Origin: CAVRZR01 sp964354215
Lineage (GTDB): Bacteria; Actinomycetota; Coriobacteriia; Anaerosomatales; CAVRZR01
Assembly (NCBI GenBank): GCA_964354215.1
Contig: CAYGYT010000034.1
Coordinates: 1-21,963, forward strand
Reading direction: 5' to 3'
DNA: 21,963 nucleotides
The position numbers and the translations under genes were made by a program. The notes beneath the pieces were generated by a model. The model did not search any database. It was not told the DNA's origin and saw nothing but the letters and a program-made list of their open reading frames with translations. Below, piece after piece: positions 7,258 through 14,275 of the stretch; the stretch's first letter is position 1, and each line of letters starts with the position of its first letter.

Positions 7258-8261
7258 TGGAGCACGTCTACGTCATCGCCGAGGCGGGCGTGAACCACAA
7301 CGGGTCGCTTCAGACCGCCCTCGAACTTGTCGATGCGGCCGCACGCGCCGGCGCGGACGCCGTGAAGTTCCAGACGTTTCGCGCCGAGTCGCTCGTGTCT
7401 TCGTCGGCGCCAAAAGCCGGCTACCAGCTCGAAGTGACGGATTCCGACGAGTCCCAGCTCGACATGATCCGCCGGCTCGAGCTCGACGAGCACGCGCATC
7501 GAGCGCTCATCGAACGCACTCGAGAGCTCGGCATCGACTTCCTCTCGGCGCCGTTCGACCTCGAGAGCGCGCAGATGCTCGCGCGCCTCGGCCTTCAGAC
7601 CTTCAAGCTTCCCTCGGGAGCGGTCACCGACCTCCCGCTGCTGCGGAGGGTGGGCTCGCTCAAGGTGAAGGTCATCCTCTCGACCGGCATGGCCACGCTC
7701 GCGGAAGTGTCGGCAGCCGTGGACGCCCTCATTGCTGCGGGTGCGCCGCCAGAGAAGATCGTCGTGCTGCACTGCACGACCGAGTATCCAGCACAGCCTG
7801 TGGACGTGAACCTGCGGGCGATGCGCACGCTTGCCGAGGCGCTCGGTCTGCCCGTCGGCTACTCCGACCACACGCAGGGGATTGCCGTGCCGATCGCGGC
7901 GGCGGCGTTGGGCGCACAGGTCATCGAGAAGCACTTCACGCTCGACCGGACGATGGAAGGCCCCGATCACCGGGCCAGTCTCGAGCCCGATGAGCTTGCC
8001 GAGATGGTCGCTTCGATCCGGGTAGTCGAGCAGGCACTCGGCAGCGCCGAGAAGCGCCCCACGGCTGCGGAGATCGAGAACGCCCGAGCCGCGCGCAAGA
8101 GCATCACTGCTGCACACGACATCCATCGGGGCGAGCACTTCTCGGATGACAACTTGACCACGAAGCGGCCCGGCACCGGTGTGAGTCCCATGCTCTGGGA
8201 CGATGTCGTAGGAAAGACCGCCCCGCGCGACTTTGTGAAAGACGAGGCGATCGAGCTGTGA
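7257..8261 (+). CDS. legI: NeuB/LegI nonulosonic acid synthase
   Basis: A 334-residue NeuB-family enzyme: a TIM barrel (residues ~1-260) followed by an antifreeze-like SAF domain at the C-terminus (ARKSITAAHDIHRGEHFSDD). Markers are AEAGVNHNGS, GADAVKFQTF, FLSAPFDLESAQML, LSTGMATLAE, LHCTTEYPA, SDHTQGI and EKHFTLDRTMEGPDH. The reaction condenses phosphoenolpyruvate with the six-carbon 2,4-diacetamido-2,4,6-trideoxymannose to give legionaminic acid. The GTG at 7257 shares its first base with the legH TAG and begins the conserved EHVYVIAEAG. An in-frame upstream start at 6996 is inside legH and has no support. NeuB alone could also make sialic or pseudaminic acid; the neighbouring LegB/C/H and PtmE favour the Leg product. 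Confidence 0.92.
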   Translation: MEHVYVIAEAGVNHNGSLQTALELVDAAARAGADAVKFQTFRAESLVSSSAPKAGYQLEVTDSDESQLDMIRRLELDEHAHRALIERTRELGIDFLSAPFDLESAQMLARLGLQTFKLPSGAVTDLPLLRRVGSLKVKVILSTGMATLAEVSAAVDALIAAGAPPEKIVVLHCTTEYPAQPVDVNLRAMRTLAEALGLPVGYSDHTQGIAVPIAAAALGAQVIEKHFTLDRTMEGPDHRASLEPDELAEMVASIRVVEQALGSAEKRPTAAEIENARAARKSITAAHDIHRGEHFSDDNLTTKRPGTGVSPMLWDDVVGKTAPRDFVKDEAIEL

Positions 8262-9433
8262 GGAAGATCTGCGTCGTCACCGGCACCAGGGCCGACTATG
8301 GACTGCTCGAGCCCCTGATGCGCCGCATCTCGGCCGACGATGGGCTTGAGCTTATGGTCGTCGCGACGTGCATGCACCTGTCGCCCGCGTTCGGAGAGAC
8401 CGTGCGCCTGATCGAGGCCGACGGCTTCGTCGTGGACGAACGGGTCGAGATGCTGCTCTCGAGCGACACCGAGGTTGGAGCGGCAAAGTCCACGGGACTT
8501 GGCGTGATCTCGCTTTCCGACGCGTTCGAGCGTCTCGCGCCTGATGTCGTCGTGATCCTCGGCGACCGATTCGAGGCCCTCGCTGCGGCAACGGCCGCGT
8601 TCATGCTGCGCATACCGATCGCCCACATCCACGGCGGCGAGCTCACCGAGGGCGCCCTCGACGACGGCATCCGACACGCCATCACGAAGCTGTCGCTCCT
8701 GCACTTCACCTCAACCGATGCCTATCGGCGTCGGGTGGTCCAGATGGGCGAGCAGCCCGAGCGGGTATTCAACGTCGGCGCGCTCGGAGTCGACAACGCC
8801 CTCGTAGCGCCGCTGCTTTCCGAGGCGGACGTGGTGCGCGACCTTGGCATCGAGATCCGCCGTCCGTTTCTGGTCGTCACGTTCCATCCCGTGACGCTTG
8901 AAGGCGGCCAGGCCGCCGAGCAGATGCAGGCGCTCCTCAGCGCGCTCGATGCCGTCTCGGCGGGTACCGTCATCATCACGCGCCCGAACGCGGACCCGGG
9001 CAACCGCGCGATCAACGACCTCGTGGACGAGTACGTTGGGCACCACGCGAGCGCGGCCGCTTTCGACGCGCTCGGCCGCGTGCGGTACCTCTCCGCGGTG
9101 CATCTCGCCGACGCGGTCGTCGGCAACTCCTCGAGCGGGATCATCGAAGCACCCGCGCTCGGCACGCCCACGGTGAACATCGGCTCGCGGCAGGACGGGC
9201 GCATCAGGTCCGCGAGCGTGCTCGACTGCGCTCCTGAAGCCGGAGCGATCGCTGACGCGATCCGTCGCGCGCTCGATCCGGAGTTCCAGGCTGCAACCAC
9301 AGCAGCTTCGGCGAGCGGGCCCTACGGCGATGGACGCGCCGCCGAGAAGATCGTCAGTGTGCTTCGCAGCGCCGACGTGTCCAAGGCCGCGCTGCGCAAG
9401 CGCTTCTTCGACCTCCCGGACGCTACCGAATGA
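8258..9433 (+). CDS. legG: NeuC/LegG hydrolysing nucleotide-sugar 2-epimerase
   Basis: A 391-residue GT-B fold enzyme of the hydrolysing UDP/GDP-sugar 2-epimerase family (NeuC/NnaA). Key segments are VTGTRADYGLLEPLM at the N-terminus, ILGDRFEALAAA, IAHIHGGELTEGALDDGIRH (conserved His, Glu and Asp), VTFHPVT, and VGNSSSGIIEAP near residue 288. It inverts C2 and releases the nucleotide, yielding 2,4-diacetamido-2,4,6-trideoxymannose for LegI. GTG 8258 overlaps the legI TGA (GTGA), typical of translational coupling. In Leg pathways this activity follows acetylation; in sialic acid pathways the same family acts directly on UDP-GlcNAc, so family membership alone does not settle the substrate. Confidence 0.9.
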   Translation: MRKICVVTGTRADYGLLEPLMRRISADDGLELMVVATCMHLSPAFGETVRLIEADGFVVDERVEMLLSSDTEVGAAKSTGLGVISLSDAFERLAPDVVVILGDRFEALAAATAAFMLRIPIAHIHGGELTEGALDDGIRHAITKLSLLHFTSTDAYRRRVVQMGEQPERVFNVGALGVDNALVAPLLSEADVVRDLGIEIRRPFLVVTFHPVTLEGGQAAEQMQALLSALDAVSAGTVIITRPNADPGNRAINDLVDEYVGHHASAAAFDALGRVRYLSAVHLADAVVGNSSSGIIEAPALGTPTVNIGSRQDGRIRSASVLDCAPEAGAIADAIRRALDPEFQAATTAASASGPYGDGRAAEKIVSVLRSADVSKAALRKRFFDLPDATE

Positions 9434-10167
9434 GCTCCGGTCGCGGCGTTCTCGGTCTCATCCCTGCCCGTGGCGGCTCGAAAGGGCTGCCCGACAAGAA
9501 TCTGCGTCCGGTTGCCGGCAGGCCGCTGATCGTCTGGACGATCGATGCTGCACGCGCGGCGCACTCGGTCGACGACGTGGTCGTGACGACGGACAGCGAA
9601 GCCATCGCCGCTGTATCGCGGGAGGCTGGCGCCGAGGTGCCCTTCGTGCGCCCTGCGCAACTTGCCGCCGACGACACGCCGATGCTCGACACCGTACTTC
9701 ACGCGCTCGATGCGCTCGAGGCTCAGGGGCGCTCGTACGAGGCGGTCGCGTTGCTGCAGCCCACGAGCCCGCTCAGACGCGCCCAGCACGTAGACGAGGC
9801 CGCCGCCCTCAAACGCGGATCCTCGAGCGAAGCGGTCGTCTCGGTCGTGGAAACAGAACACAGCCCGCTCTGGTCCAACACCCTGCCCCCCGACCACCGC
9901 ATGGGCACGTTCCTGCGCCCGGACCTCGCGGGGGTCCGCCGCCAGGATCTGCCGACCTACTACCGTCTGAACGGCGCCATCTATCTCATCGAGACGCAGA
10001 CACTGCGAGCCGAGCGCTCGTTCGTCGGCTCATTCGCGGTTGCCTACGTCATGCCGAGAGAAGCGTCAGTGGACGTCGACGATGCGCTCGATCTTGCGTT
10101 CGCCGAGTTCCTGCTCTCGCGAGGGGGCGATCTCGGCCGGTCCCCGACGCAGCGCAAAGGCGGCTAG
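9430..10167 (+). CDS. legF: NeuA/LegF CMP-nonulosonate cytidylyltransferase
   Basis: A 245-residue acylneuraminate cytidylyltransferase-family protein. It opens with the nucleotide-binding signature LIPARGGSKGLPDKNLRPV, followed by LIVWTIDAAR, VVVTTDSEAIA, LLQPTSPLR and YRLNGAIYLI, all typical of CMP-sialate synthetases. The expected reaction is CTP plus legionaminic acid to CMP-legionaminic acid and pyrophosphate. Size is normal for the NeuA/PseF/LegF group. ATG 9430 overlaps the legG stop in ATGA. It is the last recognisable enzyme of the pathway and is followed, three bases after its TAG, by the putative transferase that would consume the CMP-sugar. Confidence 0.9.
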   Translation: MSSGRGVLGLIPARGGSKGLPDKNLRPVAGRPLIVWTIDAARAAHSVDDVVVTTDSEAIAAVSREAGAEVPFVRPAQLAADDTPMLDTVLHALDALEAQGRSYEAVALLQPTSPLRRAQHVDEAAALKRGSSSEAVVSVVETEHSPLWSNTLPPDHRMGTFLRPDLAGVRRQDLPTYYRLNGAIYLIETQTLRAERSFVGSFAVAYVMPREASVDVDDALDLAFAEFLLSRGGDLGRSPTQRKGG

Positions 10168-10170
10168 GCC

Positions 10171-11472
10171 GTGCGCGGCTTCGATGCCGAGCGCCGGATG
10201 CTTCGGGTTCTCGGCGGGTCCGAAGACCTGGATCTCTTCAGAGAGGCCCTCGCGGTTCGCCTGCTGCCGGACGCCGGTCCGGCGTCGTGGGTGCGCGATC
10301 GGCTGAAGTTCCTCCGCTCGGCGCTCGTCACCCCGCTGCGGGTGCAGTTCCGCGACGCGCCGGCTCTCTCCAGCGCGCACGTAGCCTTCGATCCGGCTGC
10401 GGGGCGCGAGCGCATGCGCGCGTACCGCTCGTTCTTTGTGGAGCGCTACTTCGAGCAGACCGTCGATTTCGTTGGCCGAGGCCAGATTCGGGCGGCATCG
10501 GCGCGGCGCGGCCCGTGGCTGCGCTGGTATCTGTTCGGCGTTCTCGCGGCCCTCGCTGCGTTCCTCGACTTCGGCGAGCGTCGGTATCAGTGGTGGGGCA
10601 TGGTGCTTGCCGACGTGCAGGCATACGTGCGGGTCATCGGCGAACTTGAAACCGTGTACTGCTTCGGGCTTTACGATCGCCGCCCGTACGCACTCGCCGC
10701 CTATCTGGCGCAGCACACCCGTGTCCGCGTGGTGCTCGTCTACCAGAACATCCCGCTCTATCGGAACTGCCGTCACCTCCACCTGCGCGTGCCGGCTGTC
10801 CTCACGTCGCGCGTGAACCTACCGGAAGCCGAGTACTTCCGCACCCAGGGGCTCTTCAGGCCGAGCGAGATCATCTACAAGAGCCAGGAGTTCGCGCTCG
10901 ACTTCGCCGACCTCGAGCCCTCGGCACCAGTCGTCGACATCGGCTTCTTCTCATCGGGGGAGTGGGCGCGCACGGGGGGCCTGTACCAAAGCGACGACGC
11001 CGAAGCGATTCGCGTGGGCGCCTTCGCGGACAACGAGTACGCGCGTACGTCAGAGACGATCGCCGAGGCGCTTGCGGTCTACGCGCGCGAGCACGGCCTC
11101 ACGCTCAGGATCTACCCGCATCCGCTCGAGCGTCGGCTCAAGGCCGAGGAGGCAATCGAACCGCCCTACGCGACGCTCGTCGACGGGCGGACGGTCACCA
11201 TCGACGAGAGCGGGGAGAGCTCGCGCCGCAAGATCTACGAGCCGAGAGTCGCGGTGTCGCTCCAGTCGTCGTTCATCTGGGAGCGGCTCGATCTGGGCCT
11301 CGACGCCTCATTCATCTACGAGTGGGGTGACGCCGAGAAGAACCCGTTTCTCCGAGAAGGACTTGGGCCGTACGCGGACAACCTCTTTCGCGACGCCGAC
11401 GAGCTCGCGGCGAAGCTCGATCGAGTGTTTGCACCCGAGTCGCGTCGCACACCGTCGCGCGAGACGACCTAG
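10171..11472 (+). CDS. Unassigned protein; candidate CMP-legionaminate transferase
   Basis: I do not recognise this 433-residue protein as a named family. Its C-terminal half looks like a GT-B glycosyltransferase nucleotide domain. Residues 251-265 read APVVDIGFFSSGEWA; residues 314-320 read IYPHPLE, with His317-Pro318; and residues 363-373 read SLQSSFIWERL, with Ser366-Ser367. Bacterial sialyltransferases of the polysialyl/LPS type share HP and SS/ST motifs, which bind the CMP part of the donor, in this order and roughly this spacing. Residues 116-134 (WLRWYLFG to FLDF) are hydrophobic and flanked by charge, so membrane attachment is likely. It starts (GTG) three bases after legF, which makes a user of CMP-legionaminate the simplest guess. 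The third sialyltransferase motif (D/E-D/E-G) is not clearly present. The stop TAG overlaps the opposing gene. Confidence 0.75.
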   Translation: MRGFDAERRMLRVLGGSEDLDLFREALAVRLLPDAGPASWVRDRLKFLRSALVTPLRVQFRDAPALSSAHVAFDPAAGRERMRAYRSFFVERYFEQTVDFVGRGQIRAASARRGPWLRWYLFGVLAALAAFLDFGERRYQWWGMVLADVQAYVRVIGELETVYCFGLYDRRPYALAAYLAQHTRVRVVLVYQNIPLYRNCRHLHLRVPAVLTSRVNLPEAEYFRTQGLFRPSEIIYKSQEFALDFADLEPSAPVVDIGFFSSGEWARTGGLYQSDDAEAIRVGAFADNEYARTSETIAEALAVYAREHGLTLRIYPHPLERRLKAEEAIEPPYATLVDGRTVTIDESGESSRRKIYEPRVAVSLQSSFIWERLDLGLDASFIYEWGDAEKNPFLREGLGPYADNLFRDADELAAKLDRVFAPESRRTPSRETT

Positions 11473-14006
11473 GGAGTCCGACCGACTCCCGCGACGTCGA
11501 ACGCGTCGACGCCCACGAATGTGCCCTTCGCGCCCGCTCTTGACGCTCCAAGCACCCTCACCGTGAGCGTATGTCGGCCGTTTGCGAGTCCCGAGCGGCC
11601 GAACAAGACCTGCCGGTAGAGTGGTCGCGCCGCGTACAAGTCGAGTGTCACCGCGCGACCGCCGTCGATCGAGACGCTCGCCTTGCCATAGGCGGGCGCG
11701 CGGTTTCCGATCCACCGCACCGACGTGCCGCTGAAGAAGAACGTCACGCGCGCTGCCGACGACGAGGCGGAGCGGTACGTCCCCCCCGACAGAACCTTCG
11801 AGGTGCCTGACTTCCACGGTCCCGTCCACGCGAGGCCCGGGGCCGACTCCTCGATGCGCAGCCACGGCAGGCGTGCCTGCTGGAGGCCGCCCCCGACCAC
11901 CTGGATCGCGTCCACTGAGATCGGACCCGCCAGGTCCGACGAGGCCGGCCTGGCCACCTCGATGATGAGTGTGTGCAGGCGCATCGGCAGGCCGCGTTTG
12001 CTCCACACGGCCTGCTGGTATCGGGTCGTCGCGGCGCGGAGGTTGACCGTCGCGAAGGGGCCGCCGTCGATACTCACCCGAGCCGATCCGTAGGGCGGCG
12101 AGAGCGTCCCCAACCAGCGCACCTCTCGGCCCGTGAAGGCCACCACGGTGCGAGCACCTGTCGCGTCCGAATACGCGTGGGCTCCTCCCGAGTAGGCGGC
12201 GTTCGACCCCTTCTGCCAGTCGCCCGCGTACGCGATGCGCGTATCGGTCTCTTGGTAGACCGACGTGGGCTGAGGTGCGGCCACCAACGAGCCGTCCGAA
12301 GTGTCGAAGGCGTCGATAGCGACCGCATTTCCTCGGCTCGACGCGTTTCTCGTTCCAAGCACGCGTATCTCGACGGTGTGCGTTGTGAGAGCGCTCAGTC
12401 CACCTACTGACCAGAGCGCCCGACGGTAGAGCGTGCGTGCCGAGTACAGGTCGACCGTTCTGTCGAACGATCCGTCCACGTACACGTTCGCGCGACCGTA
12501 GGAGGGCGCCTTGTTGCCGATCCACTTCAGGCCGCTGCCCTTGAACGCGACCGTGCACGACGCGCCGGCGCTCGCGGACCATATCTGCGTGCCTCCAAGA
12601 AGCGCGCTGCTCGAGGAGACGTTCCAGCCGGGTCCGTAGGCGATACGTGCGTCGGTCTCTTGGTAGCGCTTCGTTGTGAGCGGCGGCGGGTACTGGGCGC
12701 CGATGAAGTACTTGGTCGACTTGAGGACGAGCGCGCTCTGGAACGTGGTGCCCCGGATCTTGAAGACGCTCCCGTTCGACCAGCGCATGCGGACGTACCG
12801 CACGAACCCACTATCCGCACGCTCCACGGATACTGCGGTGACCGACGCCGGGGCGGGGACGCTGTAGTCGTAGAGCTTGTTGTTGCCGTAGTCGTAGGAG
12901 CGCATGCGCGCCGCGAGCTGACCGCCGTTCAGTTTGATGGCCGCTCCCCACGATGTCCCGTTGGGGTAGGGGCCATCCGCATCGGGAACGCCGACGTAGT
13001 ACGGCTTGGGGTCGGACGCGACCCACACGTCTTCAACGTTGGCGGTGTGACCGCCGCTCGATGACGAGAAGTACGTGCGGACCACCTCGGAGCCGTACAT
13101 GACGACTCGAGCGCGCGTCGCATTGACCGCCTGATTCGTGCGCGGGTCCTCGTGCACGTCGCTATCGGAGGAATGCCCGTTGTAGACCTGCGACTGCACC
13201 GTGCAATACAGCGTCTGCCCCTTGCTCGCCGAGGTGTACGCGTACGAGCGAGCCGCCACCGCCTGCGCTTTGAGCGCTTCTGGGGCAAACGACGCCGGAC
13301 TCTCGCGCGGCACCACGCCGTACAGGTACTGCTCCATGCCCACCCGGTTCACGGCGGTAGCCGAGCTGGTTCCAGTTGGCGTGAACCAGATGTTGCCACG
13401 CCATCGTATGCCCGTGCCCGAGAAGGGGCCACTCGCGCTCAGCATCTGGATGAGGTAGCTCGAACCACCGGTCGTTGCGTATGCGCCGCCGGTGAAGGTC
13501 TTGATCACCGCGCCTGGAACGGACGTCCCCGACGAGTTCCTCGCGTCGGCCTGAACGCGGACGTTGCCGCCCGAGACCGTGATCCAGTACGGGACGTCGG
13601 TCGCGAGCTTCGCGCGGCTCATCGCGTCCGAGGAGTCGACCAGGACAAGCCCCCTTCCGGAGCTACCCGAGCGGATCTTCCATCGCGTGCGCGCGCTCGC
13701 ATCCCTGTCGAGGTTGACCTTGACGATCAGGGACACCGGGGCGGTGGCGACGCGCGTTTTCTGGTAGTAGTGGGAGAGGATTCTCTTGTAGGTCCAGCCA
13801 CGGTCCTTCGCGTAGCCCTGCGCACCCCACTGGCTCATGCCGATGCCGTGCCCATGTCCCCGCCCGACGATGGAGAACTCCGTCTGGGCGGCGGCGATCG
13901 ACGGCTGCGCGAACGGCAGAAGTAGCGCGACGGCTACCAAAGCGCTCAGGCCAAAGGCACGCCGAGCGTTGATGAGCTGCCCGGGGTGGCCGGACGAGAA
14001 GTCCAT
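11469..14006 (-). CDS. Secreted SpoIID/LytB-domain protein with three C-terminal repeat modules
   Basis: An 845-residue protein. Residues 1-40 form a signal peptide (basic LINARR, hydrophobic ALVAVALLLPF, cleavage after AAA). The mature protein begins with GRGHGHGIGMSQWGAQGYA (about 48-66) and continues with a SpoIID/LytB domain: YLYGVVPRESP near 230, ALKAQAVAARSYA just after, and YFSSSSGGHTANVEDVW near 310. SpoIID-family proteins cleave or bind peptidoglycan glycan strands. Three ~120-residue repeats follow (from about 448, 584 and 716), resembling galactose-binding-like modules of actinobacterial wall proteins. The start ATG 14006 is chosen over an upstream start at 14126 because AAGGA precedes it by six bases and the signal peptide begins there. 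It is oriented against the surrounding polysaccharide genes, and its TAG overlaps the upstream cluster's last stop. Its link to the polysaccharide is inferred. Confidence 0.87.
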   Translation of the reverse strand: MDFSSGHPGQLINARRAFGLSALVAVALLLPFAQPSIAAAQTEFSIVGRGHGHGIGMSQWGAQGYAKDRGWTYKRILSHYYQKTRVATAPVSLIVKVNLDRDASARTRWKIRSGSSGRGLVLVDSSDAMSRAKLATDVPYWITVSGGNVRVQADARNSSGTSVPGAVIKTFTGGAYATTGGSSYLIQMLSASGPFSGTGIRWRGNIWFTPTGTSSATAVNRVGMEQYLYGVVPRESPASFAPEALKAQAVAARSYAYTSASKGQTLYCTVQSQVYNGHSSDSDVHEDPRTNQAVNATRARVVMYGSEVVRTYFSSSSGGHTANVEDVWVASDPKPYYVGVPDADGPYPNGTSWGAAIKLNGGQLAARMRSYDYGNNKLYDYSVPAPASVTAVSVERADSGFVRYVRMRWSNGSVFKIRGTTFQSALVLKSTKYFIGAQYPPPLTTKRYQETDARIAYGPGWNVSSSSALLGGTQIWSASAGASCTVAFKGSGLKWIGNKAPSYGRANVYVDGSFDRTVDLYSARTLYRRALWSVGGLSALTTHTVEIRVLGTRNASSRGNAVAIDAFDTSDGSLVAAPQPTSVYQETDTRIAYAGDWQKGSNAAYSGGAHAYSDATGARTVVAFTGREVRWLGTLSPPYGSARVSIDGGPFATVNLRAATTRYQQAVWSKRGLPMRLHTLIIEVARPASSDLAGPISVDAIQVVGGGLQQARLPWLRIEESAPGLAWTGPWKSGTSKVLSGGTYRSASSSAARVTFFFSGTSVRWIGNRAPAYGKASVSIDGGRAVTLDLYAARPLYRQVLFGRSGLANGRHTLTVRVLGASRAGAKGTFVGVDAFDVAGVGRTP
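11493..11861 (-). repeat. Protein repeat module 3 of the SpoIID-like protein
   Basis: Residues ~716-838 start LRIEESAPGLAWTGPW and end VGVDAFDV. It shares SVRWIGNRAPAYGKASVSID and LYAARPLYRQVLF with the other two modules but has lost the YQETD opening, so it is the most diverged copy. It is the extreme C-terminus of the protein. Confidence 0.72.
11889..12257 (-). repeat. Protein repeat module 2 of the SpoIID-like protein
   Basis: Residues ~584-706 start YQETDTRIAYAGDW and end with ISVDAIQVVGGG. The pattern GREVRWLG, PPYGSARVSIDGG, VNLRAATTRYQQAVW matches module 1 position by position. Spacing from module 1 is 136 residues. Confidence 0.75.
12297..12665 (-). repeat. Protein repeat module 1 of the SpoIID-like protein
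   Basis: Residues ~448-570 start YQETDARIAYGPGW and end with VAIDAFD. Internal markers are CTVAFKGSGLKWIG, APSYGRANVYVDG and TVDLYSARTLYRRALW. Modules 1 and 2 share an almost identical start at the DNA level (around 12640-12665 and 12233-12257), a sign of internal duplication. Confidence 0.75.
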
Positions 14007-14121
14007 CGGAGTCCTTCGCGTTGTGATAATGCACGCTACGGTCCGACACGAGCGTGGACTGTCGCGTCGGACGCGTCGCGCTGCCGGGGTCAGTCGGGGC
14101 GTTCTACCTCTCCAAGCAGCT

Positions 14122-14127
14122 ATCATA
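14122..14127 (-). promoter_or_regulatory. Minus-strand -10 candidate for the SpoIID-like gene
   Basis: On the minus strand the bases read TATGAT, one mismatch to the -10 consensus in an otherwise GC-rich stretch. The -35 position (TCGGTC at 17 bases) is a poor match. If used, it leaves a leader of about 110 bases before ATG 14006. Confidence 0.3.
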
Positions 14128-14209
14128 CCGTCGCTGGAGCCGCGGACCGATGACCTTCACGGAAGGTTAACCGCGCCGAGTTCGTCGCTGACCCGTCACT
14201 CTCGTGTCG

Positions 14210-14239
14210 TTGTCCACCGCGGCCGGGGTGGTCTACCCT
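14210..14239 (+). promoter_or_regulatory. Candidate promoter for the second glycosyltransferase operon
   Basis: TTGTCC (14210-14215) and TACCCT (14234-14239) are separated by 18 bases; TANNNT is the usual -10 form in high-GC actinobacteria. Transcription would start near 14246, about 30 bases before ATG 14276. It would drive the five overlapping genes to 20144. Confidence 0.4.
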
Positions 14240-14275
14240 TGTTCCGGGCCATCCTGGCCACGTCGCGAGGTCTCA

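Larger units (their letters stand above)
14007..14275. other. Divergent intergenic region between SpoIID-like gene and second glycosyltransferase run
   Basis: These 269 bases separate two divergently transcribed genes and carry the likely promoters of both. A minus-strand TATGAT lies at 14122-14127 and a plus-strand TTGTCC/TACCCT pair at 14210-14239. I see no gene, terminator or riboswitch here. Confidence 0.5.

Noticed and set aside
11308..12582. Second minus-strand open frame within the SpoIID-like gene
   Set aside because: It overlaps the real gene in another frame, lacks the signal peptide and modules, and reads as low-complexity Arg/Gly.
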